Below are positions 35,299-43,224 of a DNA stretch of 64,000 nucleotides, piece by piece. Every line of letters starts with the position of its first letter. Position 1 is the stretch's first letter. The notes beneath the pieces were generated by a model. The model was not told the origin of the DNA. It saw only the letters and a program-made list of their open reading frames with translations, and ran no database searches. The translations under genes and the position numbers were made by a program. This DNA comes from Mycolicibacterium brisbanense (GTDB taxonomy: Bacteria > Actinomycetota > Actinomycetes > Mycobacteriales > Mycobacteriaceae): positions 1-64,000 of the forward strand of contig NZ_BCSX01000056.1 in assembly GCF_001570425.1 (NCBI RefSeq). The letters run 5' to 3'.

Positions 35299-35583
35299 AT
35301 GTCTATCAGTGCCAGTGAAGCCCGACAGCGACTCTTCCCGCTCCTCGAGCAGGTCAACGTCGATCACGAGCCTGTACGTATCACCTCCAAGGCCGGGGAT
35401 GCGGTTCTCATGTCGGCCGACGACTACGACTCGTGGCAGGAAACCGTCTATCTCTTGCGCTCGCCCGAGAATGCCCGGCGACTTATGGAGGCGGTCGCCC
35501 GGGACAAGGGCAGCCGCTCTGCGTCAGCGGAGTACAGCAAGTCGATTGAGGAACTCGAGGAGATGGCCGGCGGTCGGGAGTGA
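35299..35583 (+). CDS. relJ: Antitoxin of the Phd/YefM family (RelJ-like)
   Basis: 94 residues, start MSISASEARQRLFPLLEQVN. The N-terminal YefM DNA-binding/dimer domain (to about residue 55) is followed by an acidic, toxin-binding tail. It closely resembles M. tuberculosis RelJ (Rv3357). The stop overlaps the toxin start (GTGA), the normal antitoxin-first order. It should repress its own promoter through the GTAC array just upstream. Confidence 0.95.
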   Translation: MSISASEARQRLFPLLEQVNVDHEPVRITSKAGDAVLMSADDYDSWQETVYLLRSPENARRLMEAVARDKGSRSASAEYSKSIEELEEMAGGRE

Positions 35584-35837
35584 GAAGTATCAACTTCGAT
35601 CCCGACGCTTGGGAGGACTTTCTGTTTTGGTTGGCCTCGGATCGTAAGACGGCCCGCCGGATCACCAGACTCATCGCAGAGATTCAGCGCGACCCGTTCA
35701 CAGGGATCGGGAAACCAGAGCCTCTGAAGGGCGAATTGTCCGGGTACTGGTCGCGGCGGATCGATGACGAACATCGACTCGTGTACCGCGCAGACGACAC
35801 GGAGGTCAAGATACTCAAAGCCCGATATCACTACTGA
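35580..35837 (+). CDS. relK: YoeB-type mRNA interferase toxin (RelK-like)
   Basis: 85 residues from GTG overlapping the antitoxin stop by 4 bases. A RelE-fold ribonuclease that cuts mRNA on the ribosome. Catalytic residues of E. coli YoeB (E46, R65, H83, Y84) are all present one position on, as E47 (KPEPLKGEL), R66 (DDEHRLVYR) and the C-terminal H84-Y85 (ARYHY). The toxin therefore looks intact. It resembles M. tuberculosis RelK (Rv3358). Confidence 0.95.
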   Translation: MRSINFDPDAWEDFLFWLASDRKTARRITRLIAEIQRDPFTGIGKPEPLKGELSGYWSRRIDDEHRLVYRADDTEVKILKARYHY

Positions 35838-35870
35838 CGGATGGATCTGCCTCCGCGCATGGGCACGACG

Positions 35871-36764
35871 TCATTCGTCCTCTCTCCCGTGGGTCGGCAG
35901 ATCAATCCGGATGTCCCACAGGTGCACATGGCCAGGAATCTCTTGCTCCATGAACCATTCCCAATCCTCGTACTTGTCCGCGTCGGCCTGCCACTGGTCT
36001 GCTTCAGAGTCGCGGCCGGCGCTACGCAGGACGCCGGCCACGACTCGCTGAAGCTTCTGGCTACCCTTGTGGAAGCAGATTCCGTCGAGCATCTCGATCG
36101 CTTGCCGCGCTACACCGTCGATCGCGTGATCCATCCTGTGCTGTGCCACTTCGGCGAACTTCAACTCGGCTATCGCCCAGTGGTAGGCGGCGTCGGCCGC
36201 GCGCATCGGGTGGTACGTCTCGCGGCGGTCGATCAAGTTGGCCACCATCTCCTGGGCAAGGGCCACCGATTCCTCTGAGGGAGAAAGGAAGTGGATGAGA
36301 GAACTGAACGCTGCGAGCATCAACTCGGGGTCGTCTGCATCGACCTGTCGCGCGAGCACTACGGCGCGTCGATAGGCTGACTCGGCGCCCTCTCGATCAT
36401 TCAGCTCTTCGAGCGTCTCGCCGAGCCGGAAACCCGCGTGCGACGCATCAGCAAGGTCTCCCGTTGCCATCGCCTCATCCACGTTGGCGCGTAGTTCTCC
36501 AGCTCGCTCTGCCGCCGACTTTGGTGGTGGCTGCAGTTTGCGCCAGAGGTCGTCGGCCTTCGTGCCGACCCGGCTCAGATTGTCGGTAACTGTGCCCACC
36601 AGGTCGAAATCCGCCTCGTGGATCAGCGCAGGATCGAGCACGTCGAGGATAAGCGAGTGCGCCGCGCGGTAGTGGGCGAGTGCCTGTTCAAACTCTCCGG
36701 CGGCGAGTGCCTCGTCGCCGAGCTGCTCGAGTTCCTCGGCCGACACTTTCGATTGCTCGCTCAT
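35871..36764 (-). CDS. TPR-like helical protein, HSP90-operon partner, copy 1
   Basis: 297 residues, all predicted helical and soluble. TPR-like helix pairs occur at LGDEALAAGEFEQALAHYRA (about 15-35) and LGETLEELNDREGAESAYRR (about 112-132). The C-terminal half is nearly the same as copy 2 (38969-39844), including FLSPSEESVALAQEM, YHPMRAADAAYHWA and the end EQEIPGHVHLWDIRIDL; the N-terminal half has diverged. Its ATG overlaps, as ATGA, the stop of a 40-codon relic of an HSP90-like gene. It probably bound that partner; whether it now serves the intact HSP90 of copy 2 is open. Function unknown. Confidence 0.8.
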   Translation of the reverse strand: MSEQSKVSAEELEQLGDEALAAGEFEQALAHYRAAHSLILDVLDPALIHEADFDLVGTVTDNLSRVGTKADDLWRKLQPPPKSAAERAGELRANVDEAMATGDLADASHAGFRLGETLEELNDREGAESAYRRAVVLARQVDADDPELMLAAFSSLIHFLSPSEESVALAQEMVANLIDRRETYHPMRAADAAYHWAIAELKFAEVAQHRMDHAIDGVARQAIEMLDGICFHKGSQKLQRVVAGVLRSAGRDSEADQWQADADKYEDWEWFMEQEIPGHVHLWDIRIDLPTHGREDE

Positions 36765-36883
36765 CGGGCGACCTCCGTACCATCCACTCCTGCGGCGCCC
36801 GGACTGGAATACAAGTTCTTGCTGAGCGCCGCGATCACGCCGCCCAAATTCACTCGAAAGTTCTGCTGCTCAAGCCTGGCCAT
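36761..36883 (-). pseudogene. Collapsed HSP90-like gene (in-frame deletion remnant)
   Basis: A 40-codon open frame made of both ends of the HSP90-like gene at 39841-41616. The first 28 codons match its N-terminus (QNFRVNLGGVIAALSKNLYS) and the last 11 its C-terminus (AAGVDGTEVAR), joined after Ser-Ser-Pro. About 550 codons of ATPase and client domains are missing. Start codon, stop codon, ribosome site and ATGA overlap with the TPR gene are all kept, so it could still act as a leader peptide coupling translation to the TPR gene. It is clear evidence that the whole operon was duplicated and one HSP90 copy was then lost. Confidence 0.9.
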
Positions 36884-36898
36884 CTCCGTCCCTCCTAC

Positions 36899-36942
36899 GT
36901 CGGTTCGTTCGAGAACCGCATAGCGTCGCATGAGGTACCGAC
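36899..36942 (-). promoter_or_regulatory. Nested inverted repeat upstream of collapsed HSP90/TPR copy 1
   Basis: An outer GTCGGT (36899-36904) and ACCGAC (36937-36942) enclose an inner palindrome GGTTCGTTCGAGAACC (36902-36917). The same arrangement with the same spacing occurs upstream of the intact HSP90 gene at 41633-41676, with few differences over 44 bases. It lies 16 bases from the start of the remnant frame. This is either an operator or a leader RNA hairpin. Confidence 0.6.
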
Positions 36943-37183
36943 ATGTCGAGGATTAGAACGCGCAACAGGTGCGGCGGGTTTCCCTCTCCCATGACAGTAA
37001 CCACAGACCGGTTCGACAAAGGGATATGCGGTCAAGTCTGTTCGCTCGTGCACACGCCCAACTCGGCTTCGAGGCTTGCGTAGGTGGCGCGGCCGTTCTG
37101 GGTCGGCGTATCGACGGCGTGCATGATTGTCACCGATCATGTTGGTTATCAACATGTTTGGTGAGATCGCGTCAGTGAACGCG
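36943..37183. other. Intergenic region between 13E12 element and HSP90/TPR copy 1
   Basis: About 240 bases with no supported gene. Similarity to the region upstream of copy 2 stops near 36950. On the minus strand a 30-codon open frame (37032-37124, starting MHAVDTPTQNGRATYASLEA) has plausible codon use, but no ribosome site or family could be recognised, so it is not called as a gene. Confidence 0.5.
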
Positions 37184-38722
37184 CTACCCGTCGTCGGCCG
37201 CGTCGGGTGGAGCCAGCAGTTCCTCAGGGCGGAAGTGATGGTTGAGGGTGTCCTGACCCGTGTTCATCAGGGGAGGCGGATGCCAGCGGATGCGGCCGGT
37301 GTCGGGATCGACGCTGGTCGTCCAGCCGAGGCTGACGAGGCGGTTATCGGGTCCGCAGCTCAATCCGAGGTCCGGGGCGTCGGTCTGCCCGCCATGTTGC
37401 CAGTCGGTTTTGGCGTGGTGGACCTGGCAGTGGTCGGCCGCTGCGGTGCATCCCGGCCGCGTGCACCCGCGGTCGCGGTCGTACAACAGCAGTCGTTGTG
37501 CCTTGGTGGCCAGCCGTTTGGTGCGGGCCATGTACAGCGGCTCTGCTGTGTGGTGCTTATAGATGGTGAGGTAGTGAAAGCTGTGGGAGGCCAGCCGAAT
37601 GAGATCCTTCATCGGCATCCGTATGCCTGAGCCGGTGACCGCAATGCCCGCTGCGGACTCCAACTCGGACAGCGTTGTGGAGACGACCACGGTGACGGGT
37701 AGGCCGCCGTGGCGGCCGAGTCGTTTGGACATGAGCAGTTCGCGTAGCGCCGCTTTGAGCGCGTCGTGGTTGCGCTGGGTCTGAGTGCGGGTGTCTCGGG
37801 CTGCAGCTTCCGCTTGGGCCTGCTGCTGCTCTTGCTGGGAGGCGTCTGCTTGCGGCTGATGGTCAGCGCTCACCGAATCAGCGGCGTCGGGGGCAGCAAG
37901 GTCGGCAGCAGTGTCGGCAGCGGTGTCGTCGGTGTTGGGAGTGTCGAGTGGGTTGGGAGTGGGGTTGTGGATGGGGTGCGGGTCGTCGGGATTGTTGATG
38001 CCGGGCCGGGCCCAGACACTGTTGATCGTGGCGACATACGCTGCGGTTTCGGGATCGAGCCAGCCCTCGACGTGTACGTATCCGTCGGCATCCTGTCGAC
38101 CCAGACGCAACCCTCGACGATGCGCGGCGAGATCGGGACTGTCACCGTCCTGATTGAGCAGAAACAGGAGTTTTTCCGCACCGGCCTTCAGTGTTTCAGG
38201 AGTCTCGCGGGTCGCCGCCGCCACCAGGTCCATTTCGACTTCGGCCAGTTCCGTCGCGTTGAGGTAGCTCGCGACCTTTTTCACCGTGTCGCTGATGATC
38301 GCGATGTGCTCAGCGCTGATCGTCCCGTCCAATAACGCCTGCGCGCAGGCAGGAAGCTCGGGCTCCAACACCTCGCCGACAACGGTGTATCGCGGTGCCA
38401 ACTCGGTCGCTGCAGCTACCCGGCGGGAGGCTTCCTTGCGGCTGATTCGCATCCGGGTAGCCAGCACATCAATCCAGGACTTGCCGCCGATCTCGTGCGG
38501 GGTGGCCTGAGCCATCAACGCCGCCTGGATGCGGTGATCAATGAGCGCATGAGTGCGGGCACGCTGTTCCCGTTCGGACTGGATCGCCAACAACTCTGCG
38601 GTGTCGAACGTCGTGAAATCGACATCGGCCAGCGCCGTGGTCGAAGCTTGGTGCCCCGCCAGTGCACGCTGCACTGTGTCTCGGGCCTCCGCAGCGCCAA
38701 CCGCCATGGTTCGAACATACAT
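37184..38722 (-). CDS. DUF222/HNH endonuclease protein of the 13E12 repeat family
   Basis: 512 residues from ATG at 38722; ATG at 38707 is also possible. The N-terminal DUF222 region (LAIQSEREQRARTHALIDH, SWIDVLATRMRISRKEASRR) precedes a low-complexity linker rich in A, D, P and Q (about 275-345). The C-terminal HNH zinc-finger nuclease has CTRPGCTAAADHCQVHHAKT with further CGPDN. The family is multicopy in mycobacteria (REP13E12 elements) and is linked to prophage-like mobility. Here it sits exactly between the two copies of the HSP90/TPR operon. The reading frame is intact. Confidence 0.85.
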   Translation of the reverse strand: MYVRTMAVGAAEARDTVQRALAGHQASTTALADVDFTTFDTAELLAIQSEREQRARTHALIDHRIQAALMAQATPHEIGGKSWIDVLATRMRISRKEASRRVAAATELAPRYTVVGEVLEPELPACAQALLDGTISAEHIAIISDTVKKVASYLNATELAEVEMDLVAAATRETPETLKAGAEKLLFLLNQDGDSPDLAAHRRGLRLGRQDADGYVHVEGWLDPETAAYVATINSVWARPGINNPDDPHPIHNPTPNPLDTPNTDDTAADTAADLAAPDAADSVSADHQPQADASQQEQQQAQAEAAARDTRTQTQRNHDALKAALRELLMSKRLGRHGGLPVTVVVSTTLSELESAAGIAVTGSGIRMPMKDLIRLASHSFHYLTIYKHHTAEPLYMARTKRLATKAQRLLLYDRDRGCTRPGCTAAADHCQVHHAKTDWQHGGQTDAPDLGLSCGPDNRLVSLGWTTSVDPDTGRIRWHPPPLMNTGQDTLNHHFRPEELLAPPDAADDG

Positions 38723-38968
38723 TCGAACTCTGACAGAATTTGCCGCGTTGAGACTGATGTGACCACAGTGGCCAAAGTTTTTGAGCCAGGCATGGGCCGG
38801 TGCCGGTGACTGCGAAAGCGTGGGCACCCCAGTGTGATTGGGCCTGAGGGCGTCAGGCCCCGACGCATCCGGTTCCACAATGTCTATGTCACGACCGAGG
38901 CCTGGTGCGTAGGTGTCGGCCATCGTCGATATCGGCTCCCGATTGCCCGAATCTGCTCGTAGCAGGCG

Positions 38969-39844
38969 TCAGTCGTCTTTGTGACGATCGGACAGATCAA
39001 TCCGGATATCCCACAGGTGGACGTGCCCGGGAATCTCTTGGTCCATGAACCACTCCCAGTCCTCATATTTGTCCGCGTCTGCCTGCCAGCCATCTGCCTC
39101 AGCGTCGCGGCCGGCGCCACGTAGGACGCTGGCCACCAGGCGCTGAAGCGCCTGGCTCTTGTCGTGGACACAGATGTCGTCGAGCATCTCGATTGCCAGC
39201 CGTGCGATGCCGTCGACCGCATGATCCACCCTGTGTCGCGCCACTTCGGCGAACATCAGCTCGGCGACCGCCCAGTGATAGGCCGCGTCGGCGGCGCGCA
39301 TCGGGTGGTACATCTCCTCGCGGTCGATCAAGTTGGCCGCCATCTCTTGGGCAAGGGCCACCGATTCCTCTGAGGGGCTGAGGAATTCGCTCAGTGCGCT
39401 GAATGCCCACAGCATCAACTCCGGCATGGTGGCGTCGACTTGCCGCGCGAGTGCGACCGCCTGTCGGTAGGCAGATTCCGCGCTGTCACGATCGCCGAGT
39501 TCCACAAGTGCCTCGCCCAGGTCAATGCTGATTCTCGCGGCATGGGCGAGGTCACCGGAATTGGTGGCGTCGGCCGCCAATGTTCGTAGTTCAGCTGCGC
39601 GCGGGGCCGGAGGCAGTAGTCTGCGCCGGATGTCGAGCACTTTCGCTCTGGTGCGGTTGAGGACTTGGACGATCCTGACGGATGTCTCGTCATCGAAGAC
39701 AACATCTATCAACGGCAAGAGCAGGTTGTTGACCTCCTCGTAGTGATCGATTGCCTCATCGAGCCGCCCCGAGCACAGCGCACGGTCGCCGAGCTGTTCG
39801 CTGGCTTCCACGGCGTCGGCGATCAGTGCCGGTTGCTCGGTCAT
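38969..39844 (-). CDS. TPR-like helical protein, HSP90-operon partner, copy 2
   Basis: 291 residues from ATG at 39844, overlapping the HSP90-like stop as ATGA. An all-helical, acidic protein; LGDRALCSGRLDEAIDHYEE and LGEALVELGDRDSAESAYRQ are TPR-like helix pairs. The C-terminal half is close to copy 1 (35871-36764), ending in MDQEIPGHVHLWDIRIDL. Strict coupling to an HSP90-family ATPase suggests a co-chaperone or client-binding partner, as eukaryotic HSP90 uses TPR proteins; this is inference. The frame is open to 40156, but that part overlaps the HSP90 gene. Confidence 0.82.
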   Translation of the reverse strand: MTEQPALIADAVEASEQLGDRALCSGRLDEAIDHYEEVNNLLLPLIDVVFDDETSVRIVQVLNRTRAKVLDIRRRLLPPAPRAAELRTLAADATNSGDLAHAARISIDLGEALVELGDRDSAESAYRQAVALARQVDATMPELMLWAFSALSEFLSPSEESVALAQEMAANLIDREEMYHPMRAADAAYHWAVAELMFAEVARHRVDHAVDGIARLAIEMLDDICVHDKSQALQRLVASVLRGAGRDAEADGWQADADKYEDWEWFMDQEIPGHVHLWDIRIDLSDRHKDD

Positions 39845-41616
39845 CGGGCGACCTCCGTACCGTCGACGCCTGCGGCGAGCACGATGATGTCGTCTAGTGC
39901 CTCCGAGAGCAGGGCGCGGTCGTCCGGACCATCGCACTGGCCGGCCATCCGGGCTTGAACGAACAGCAGCTGCATGAGCCGGCTGAACACCAGATCGTCC
40001 GTTGTGCGGGTCAGCGCACGCACGGCCCGGTTGTCCCAGTTCACCACCAGATGCGAGAGGTCGCCGTATCCCGGTGATGTCAGGTCGATCTGCCCGTGAC
40101 CGATGAAGACGGCGGGAAGGTCCGGGGATGGAAACTGGCGCGCGACAACGCGGCACCCTGATGCGAGGAGCGCCTGACTACCGCGCTGCTCGAATGTCGG
40201 CACCTCACCGGCGTCGAGGGACGGCATCGTGAGGGCCGCTACTTCGGATGCCGGATAGGCGCGGGTGACCGTCACGCCGGAAATCACCTGCGGCAGCATG
40301 AGCAGCACCTCTTGGTCGAGGGTGTGGCCGGCGTTGATGACGATTCGCCCGCCCGGGTTGAAACTGGCGATGGTGCGAAACTCCTTGACCGACACGGCAT
40401 ACAGGATGTTCGGGTTACGGTCGATGACGTCGATCAACCGCATCTGCCCTTCCGTCGTTTGTACCGTCAGCATGGGCAGCACCACTTCGGCCAATGCGAG
40501 ATTCTCGGCGTCGACGCCCTGCGTCGCCGCGGATCTGAGCTCCAACTCGTTGTCGGCGACAAATTCGGCGAACCGTTCGGGATCGGTGTCGGCGAGGGAA
40601 CGCAGCCACGTGAGTGCTGTTTGACCGAGTTTGCGCCGTGTCATGGTCAGCGCCACATTGCTCATGATGGCTTCGCGGCTGGCGGTCGGCTCAAGTTTGG
40701 TGGAATTGATTGCGGCCCAGGCGAAGAAGGCCCACCCTGGCATCAGGGCGGCGTCCGCATCGTCGACCAACATGCCATTGACGTAGACGCGGTTACGAGC
40801 GGAGGGCTTGGACCTCCCCGCGGAACCGATATATACGACGCCCTGTAATCCCAACTCGTGGTCGACGACATCGATGGCGTCGAACTGCCTGCCAACGCCC
40901 ATGCCGCCGTAAACCGGTGAAACACCTTGCCGCACAGCGGAATGATGCGCACCGAAATCGTGTATCCACGGAAACCTGCGCGAAACACTCTGCGGTGATT
41001 GGTTTGTCAGCACTGTGATATCGACGGGGAGGAATTCGGCGTACTTCTGAACCAACGGGCTCACCTGCTCGGCCCGAGCCCACCCGATCATCTCCGGGCG
41101 CGGCCGTAACCGCACCGTGGTTCCCACGGCGACGTCTTCGGGGACCCTTCGGGTCGTGTATGTGCCGTCGCTGCGGCCGACCCACTCGATCGGCTCGGCG
41201 CCGGTCGCGCTGCGGGAGACGACGGTGATCTCGTCGGCGACGAGAAAGCAACTCAGCAAGCCGATGCCGAATTGACCGAGGTAGGTCCGACGTCTCTGTT
41301 CCAGCTCCTCACTCTTGGAGCTGGCGCCGACCGTCGCGAGGAACTGCTCGACCTGCTCCGGGCTGATTCCGATTCCGGCGTCGGTGATCATGAACTCGCC
41401 GGCCGGTGAGTCCGGAGAGGCGATTCCGTACGGGGAGATCGAGATGACGCGCGGGGCCGCAGGGCCACCAAGTGCGTCGCGTGCCGTGATGGCGTCGACC
41501 GCGTTCTGGATCAGCTCCCGCACGTAAACGCTGGGGCTGGAATACAAGTTCTTGCTGAGTAGTGCGATGACGCCGCCGAGATTCACCCGAAAGTTCTGCG
41601 GCTCAAGCCCGTACAT
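39841..41616 (-). CDS. HSP90-family GHKL ATPase
   Basis: 591 residues with AAGGGG before the ATG. The N-terminal GHKL ATPase is complete: E34, N38 and D41 in RELIQNAVDAI (the same numbering as E. coli HtpG), the nucleotide-binding DAGIGIS (79-85) and the lid glycines GQFGIG (114-119). The middle region includes NRVYVNGMLVDDADAALMPGW and EPTASREAIM, matching HSP90 middle-domain motifs. The C-terminal domain is short and lacks a terminal MEEVD. It is smaller than HtpG (about 620-640) and is one of the actinobacterial HSP90-like proteins distinct from htpG. First gene of a two-gene operon with a TPR-like protein. Clients unknown. Confidence 0.9.
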   Translation of the reverse strand: MYGLEPQNFRVNLGGVIALLSKNLYSSPSVYVRELIQNAVDAITARDALGGPAAPRVISISPYGIASPDSPAGEFMITDAGIGISPEQVEQFLATVGASSKSEELEQRRRTYLGQFGIGLLSCFLVADEITVVSRSATGAEPIEWVGRSDGTYTTRRVPEDVAVGTTVRLRPRPEMIGWARAEQVSPLVQKYAEFLPVDITVLTNQSPQSVSRRFPWIHDFGAHHSAVRQGVSPVYGGMGVGRQFDAIDVVDHELGLQGVVYIGSAGRSKPSARNRVYVNGMLVDDADAALMPGWAFFAWAAINSTKLEPTASREAIMSNVALTMTRRKLGQTALTWLRSLADTDPERFAEFVADNELELRSAATQGVDAENLALAEVVLPMLTVQTTEGQMRLIDVIDRNPNILYAVSVKEFRTIASFNPGGRIVINAGHTLDQEVLLMLPQVISGVTVTRAYPASEVAALTMPSLDAGEVPTFEQRGSQALLASGCRVVARQFPSPDLPAVFIGHGQIDLTSPGYGDLSHLVVNWDNRAVRALTRTTDDLVFSRLMQLLFVQARMAGQCDGPDDRALLSEALDDIIVLAAGVDGTEVAR

Positions 41617-41632
41617 CTGTGGCCCCTTCTAT

Positions 41633-41676
41633 GTCGGTTCATTCGAGAACCGCATAGCGTCGCACGGGGTACCGAC
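41633..41676 (-). promoter_or_regulatory. Nested inverted repeat upstream of HSP90/TPR operon copy 2
   Basis: Outer GTCGGT (41633-41638) and ACCGAC (41671-41676) enclose GGTTCATTCGAGAACC (41636-41651) and a conserved GCATAGCGTCGCA. It is nearly identical in sequence and spacing to 36899-36942. It lies 16 bases before the HSP90 start, a place suited to a repressor site or an RNA hairpin acting on the leader. Confidence 0.6.
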
Positions 41677-41702
41677 AAATCGGGTTCGGTCAGCGGATGC
41701 TG

Positions 41703-43130
41703 TTAGGCGGACTCATCCTTCTCGATCTTGTCCGCGGCTTCGACCGCGGCCAGCGGCCCCTGTCGGCTCTGCAGCGCCTGCATCGCGGTGCGCGCGTAGA
41801 TCATCTGGCTGGTGATGGCCATCTGGCCCCGACCGCGGCCCAGGAAGGTGATGAACCAGGTCACCAGTGTGGTCAACCGATTCTTGTAGCCGACCAGGTA
41901 CACCAGGTGCAGCACCAGCCACGCCAGCCATGCCAACGGGCCGCCGAATTCGAGTTTCTTGGACGTTTTCGGGATCGGCACCTGGGCCACCGCGTCGAAG
42001 CGTGACACCGTCGCCATGCTGCCCTTGTCCCAGTATTTGAACGGCTCGCGGTTCGCCGGGTCATCCTGACCCGCCAGCGCGCGCTTGATGATGTCGGTCG
42101 CGTAGGCGGCGCCCTGGATCGCGCCTTGCGCCATCCCGGGGACATCGGGGACTGCCATCAGGTCGCCGACGACGAACACGTACGGGTGGCCTTTGACGGT
42201 CAGATCGGGTTCGACGATGACGCGGCCCGCCCGGTCGATCTGGCTCCCGTCGGACTGCTCGGCGATCAACTCGCCCAGCGGGCTCGCCTGCACCCCGGCC
42301 GACCACACCTTGCAGGCACACTCGATACGGCGTTCACTGCCGTCCTTGTCCTTGTCCTTGTCCTTGTCCTTGTCCTTGACGGTGATGCCCATGTAGTCCA
42401 CGTTGGTGACCATGGCGTTGAGCTGGATCTCGACGCCGAGCCGCTCCAGTCGCTTCTGGGCCTTGAGGCCGAGCTTGCGACCCATCGGCGGCAGGACCGC
42501 GGGGGCAGCATCGAGCAGGATCACCCGGCAGTCCTCCGGCCTGATGCTGCGGAACGCACCGGCCAATGTCCGTTCGGCGAGTTCCGCGATCTGACCCGCC
42601 AACTCGACACCTGTGGGGCCGGCGCCCACCACCACGAACGTCAGCCGTCGCTCGCGTTCGGCGTGATCGGTCACCACCTCGGCGGCCTCGAACGCGCCGA
42701 GGATGCGGCCCCGCAACTCCAGTGCGTCGTCAATGGTCTTCATGCCCGGCGCGAATGTCGCGAAGTGGTCGTTACCGAAATACGACTGCTGGGCGCCGGC
42801 GGCCACGATGAGGCTGTCGTAGGGCGTGACGGTCTCCTGCGACATGAGCCGCGAGGTGACCGTCTTGGCTTGTAGGTCAATGCCTTCCACCTCGCCGAGG
42901 CGGACCCTGACGTTCTTCTGGTCGCGCAGTACGAGGCGCGTGGTGGGTGCGATCTCGCCTTCCGACAGGATGCCGGTGGCGACCTGATAGAGCAGCGGCT
43001 GGAACAGATGCGTCGTGGTCCGCGAGATCAAGGTGACGTCGACGTCGGCGTGCTTGAGGGATCTCGCCGCCTTCAAACCGCCGAATCCGGACCCGATGAT
43101 CACGACTTGGTGGCGTTTGACGGTGGTCAT
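41703..43130 (-). CDS. ndh: Type II NADH dehydrogenase
   Basis: 475 residues from ATG at 43130 with AGGAG upstream. A single-subunit flavoprotein that passes electrons from NADH to menaquinone without pumping protons. It has two dinucleotide-binding sites, VVIIGSGFGGLKAARSL (FAD) and FVVVGAGPTGVELAGQI (NADH), plus the YVFVVGDLMAVPDVPG segment. The C-terminal hydrophobic and basic helices (WLAWLVLHLVYLVG) attach it to the membrane. It resembles Ndh (Rv1854c) but has (Lys-Asp)6 after NVDYMGITV where Rv1854c has a single KDSDG. It is probably a second ndh copy or a relocated gene, lying inside the accessory region. Confidence 0.93.
   Translation of the reverse strand: MTTVKRHQVVIIGSGFGGLKAARSLKHADVDVTLISRTTTHLFQPLLYQVATGILSEGEIAPTTRLVLRDQKNVRVRLGEVEGIDLQAKTVTSRLMSQETVTPYDSLIVAAGAQQSYFGNDHFATFAPGMKTIDDALELRGRILGAFEAAEVVTDHAERERRLTFVVVGAGPTGVELAGQIAELAERTLAGAFRSIRPEDCRVILLDAAPAVLPPMGRKLGLKAQKRLERLGVEIQLNAMVTNVDYMGITVKDKDKDKDKDKDGSERRIECACKVWSAGVQASPLGELIAEQSDGSQIDRAGRVIVEPDLTVKGHPYVFVVGDLMAVPDVPGMAQGAIQGAAYATDIIKRALAGQDDPANREPFKYWDKGSMATVSRFDAVAQVPIPKTSKKLEFGGPLAWLAWLVLHLVYLVGYKNRLTTLVTWFITFLGRGRGQMAITSQMIYARTAMQALQSRQGPLAAVEAADKIEKDESA
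42342..42377 (-). repeat. Hexanucleotide tandem repeat in ndh
   Basis: Six perfect copies of GTCCTT (plus strand), read as AAGGAC on the coding strand and encoding (Lys-Asp)6. The repeat unit is six bases, so copy-number change keeps the frame. It lies in a surface loop of the NADH-binding half of the enzyme, by comparison with the shorter Rv1854c. Confidence 0.95.
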
Positions 43131-43224
43131 GTTGCTCCTTCGGGCACGGCAGGATCGAATGACATCGGCAAACATACCGGCTGACGTCGCTGTGAGGGGT
43201 CGATGCGATGCGACTGCGGCAAAG

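Noticed and set aside
37032..37124. 30-codon minus-strand frame between the 13E12 element and HSP90/TPR copy 1
   Set aside because: Codon use is plausible, but there is no ribosome site, no recognisable family and no coupling to a neighbour.
42342..42377. Repeat array as possible CRISPR
   Set aside because: The unit is six bases with no spacers and lies inside the ndh coding frame. No CRISPR array or cas gene was seen in the window.
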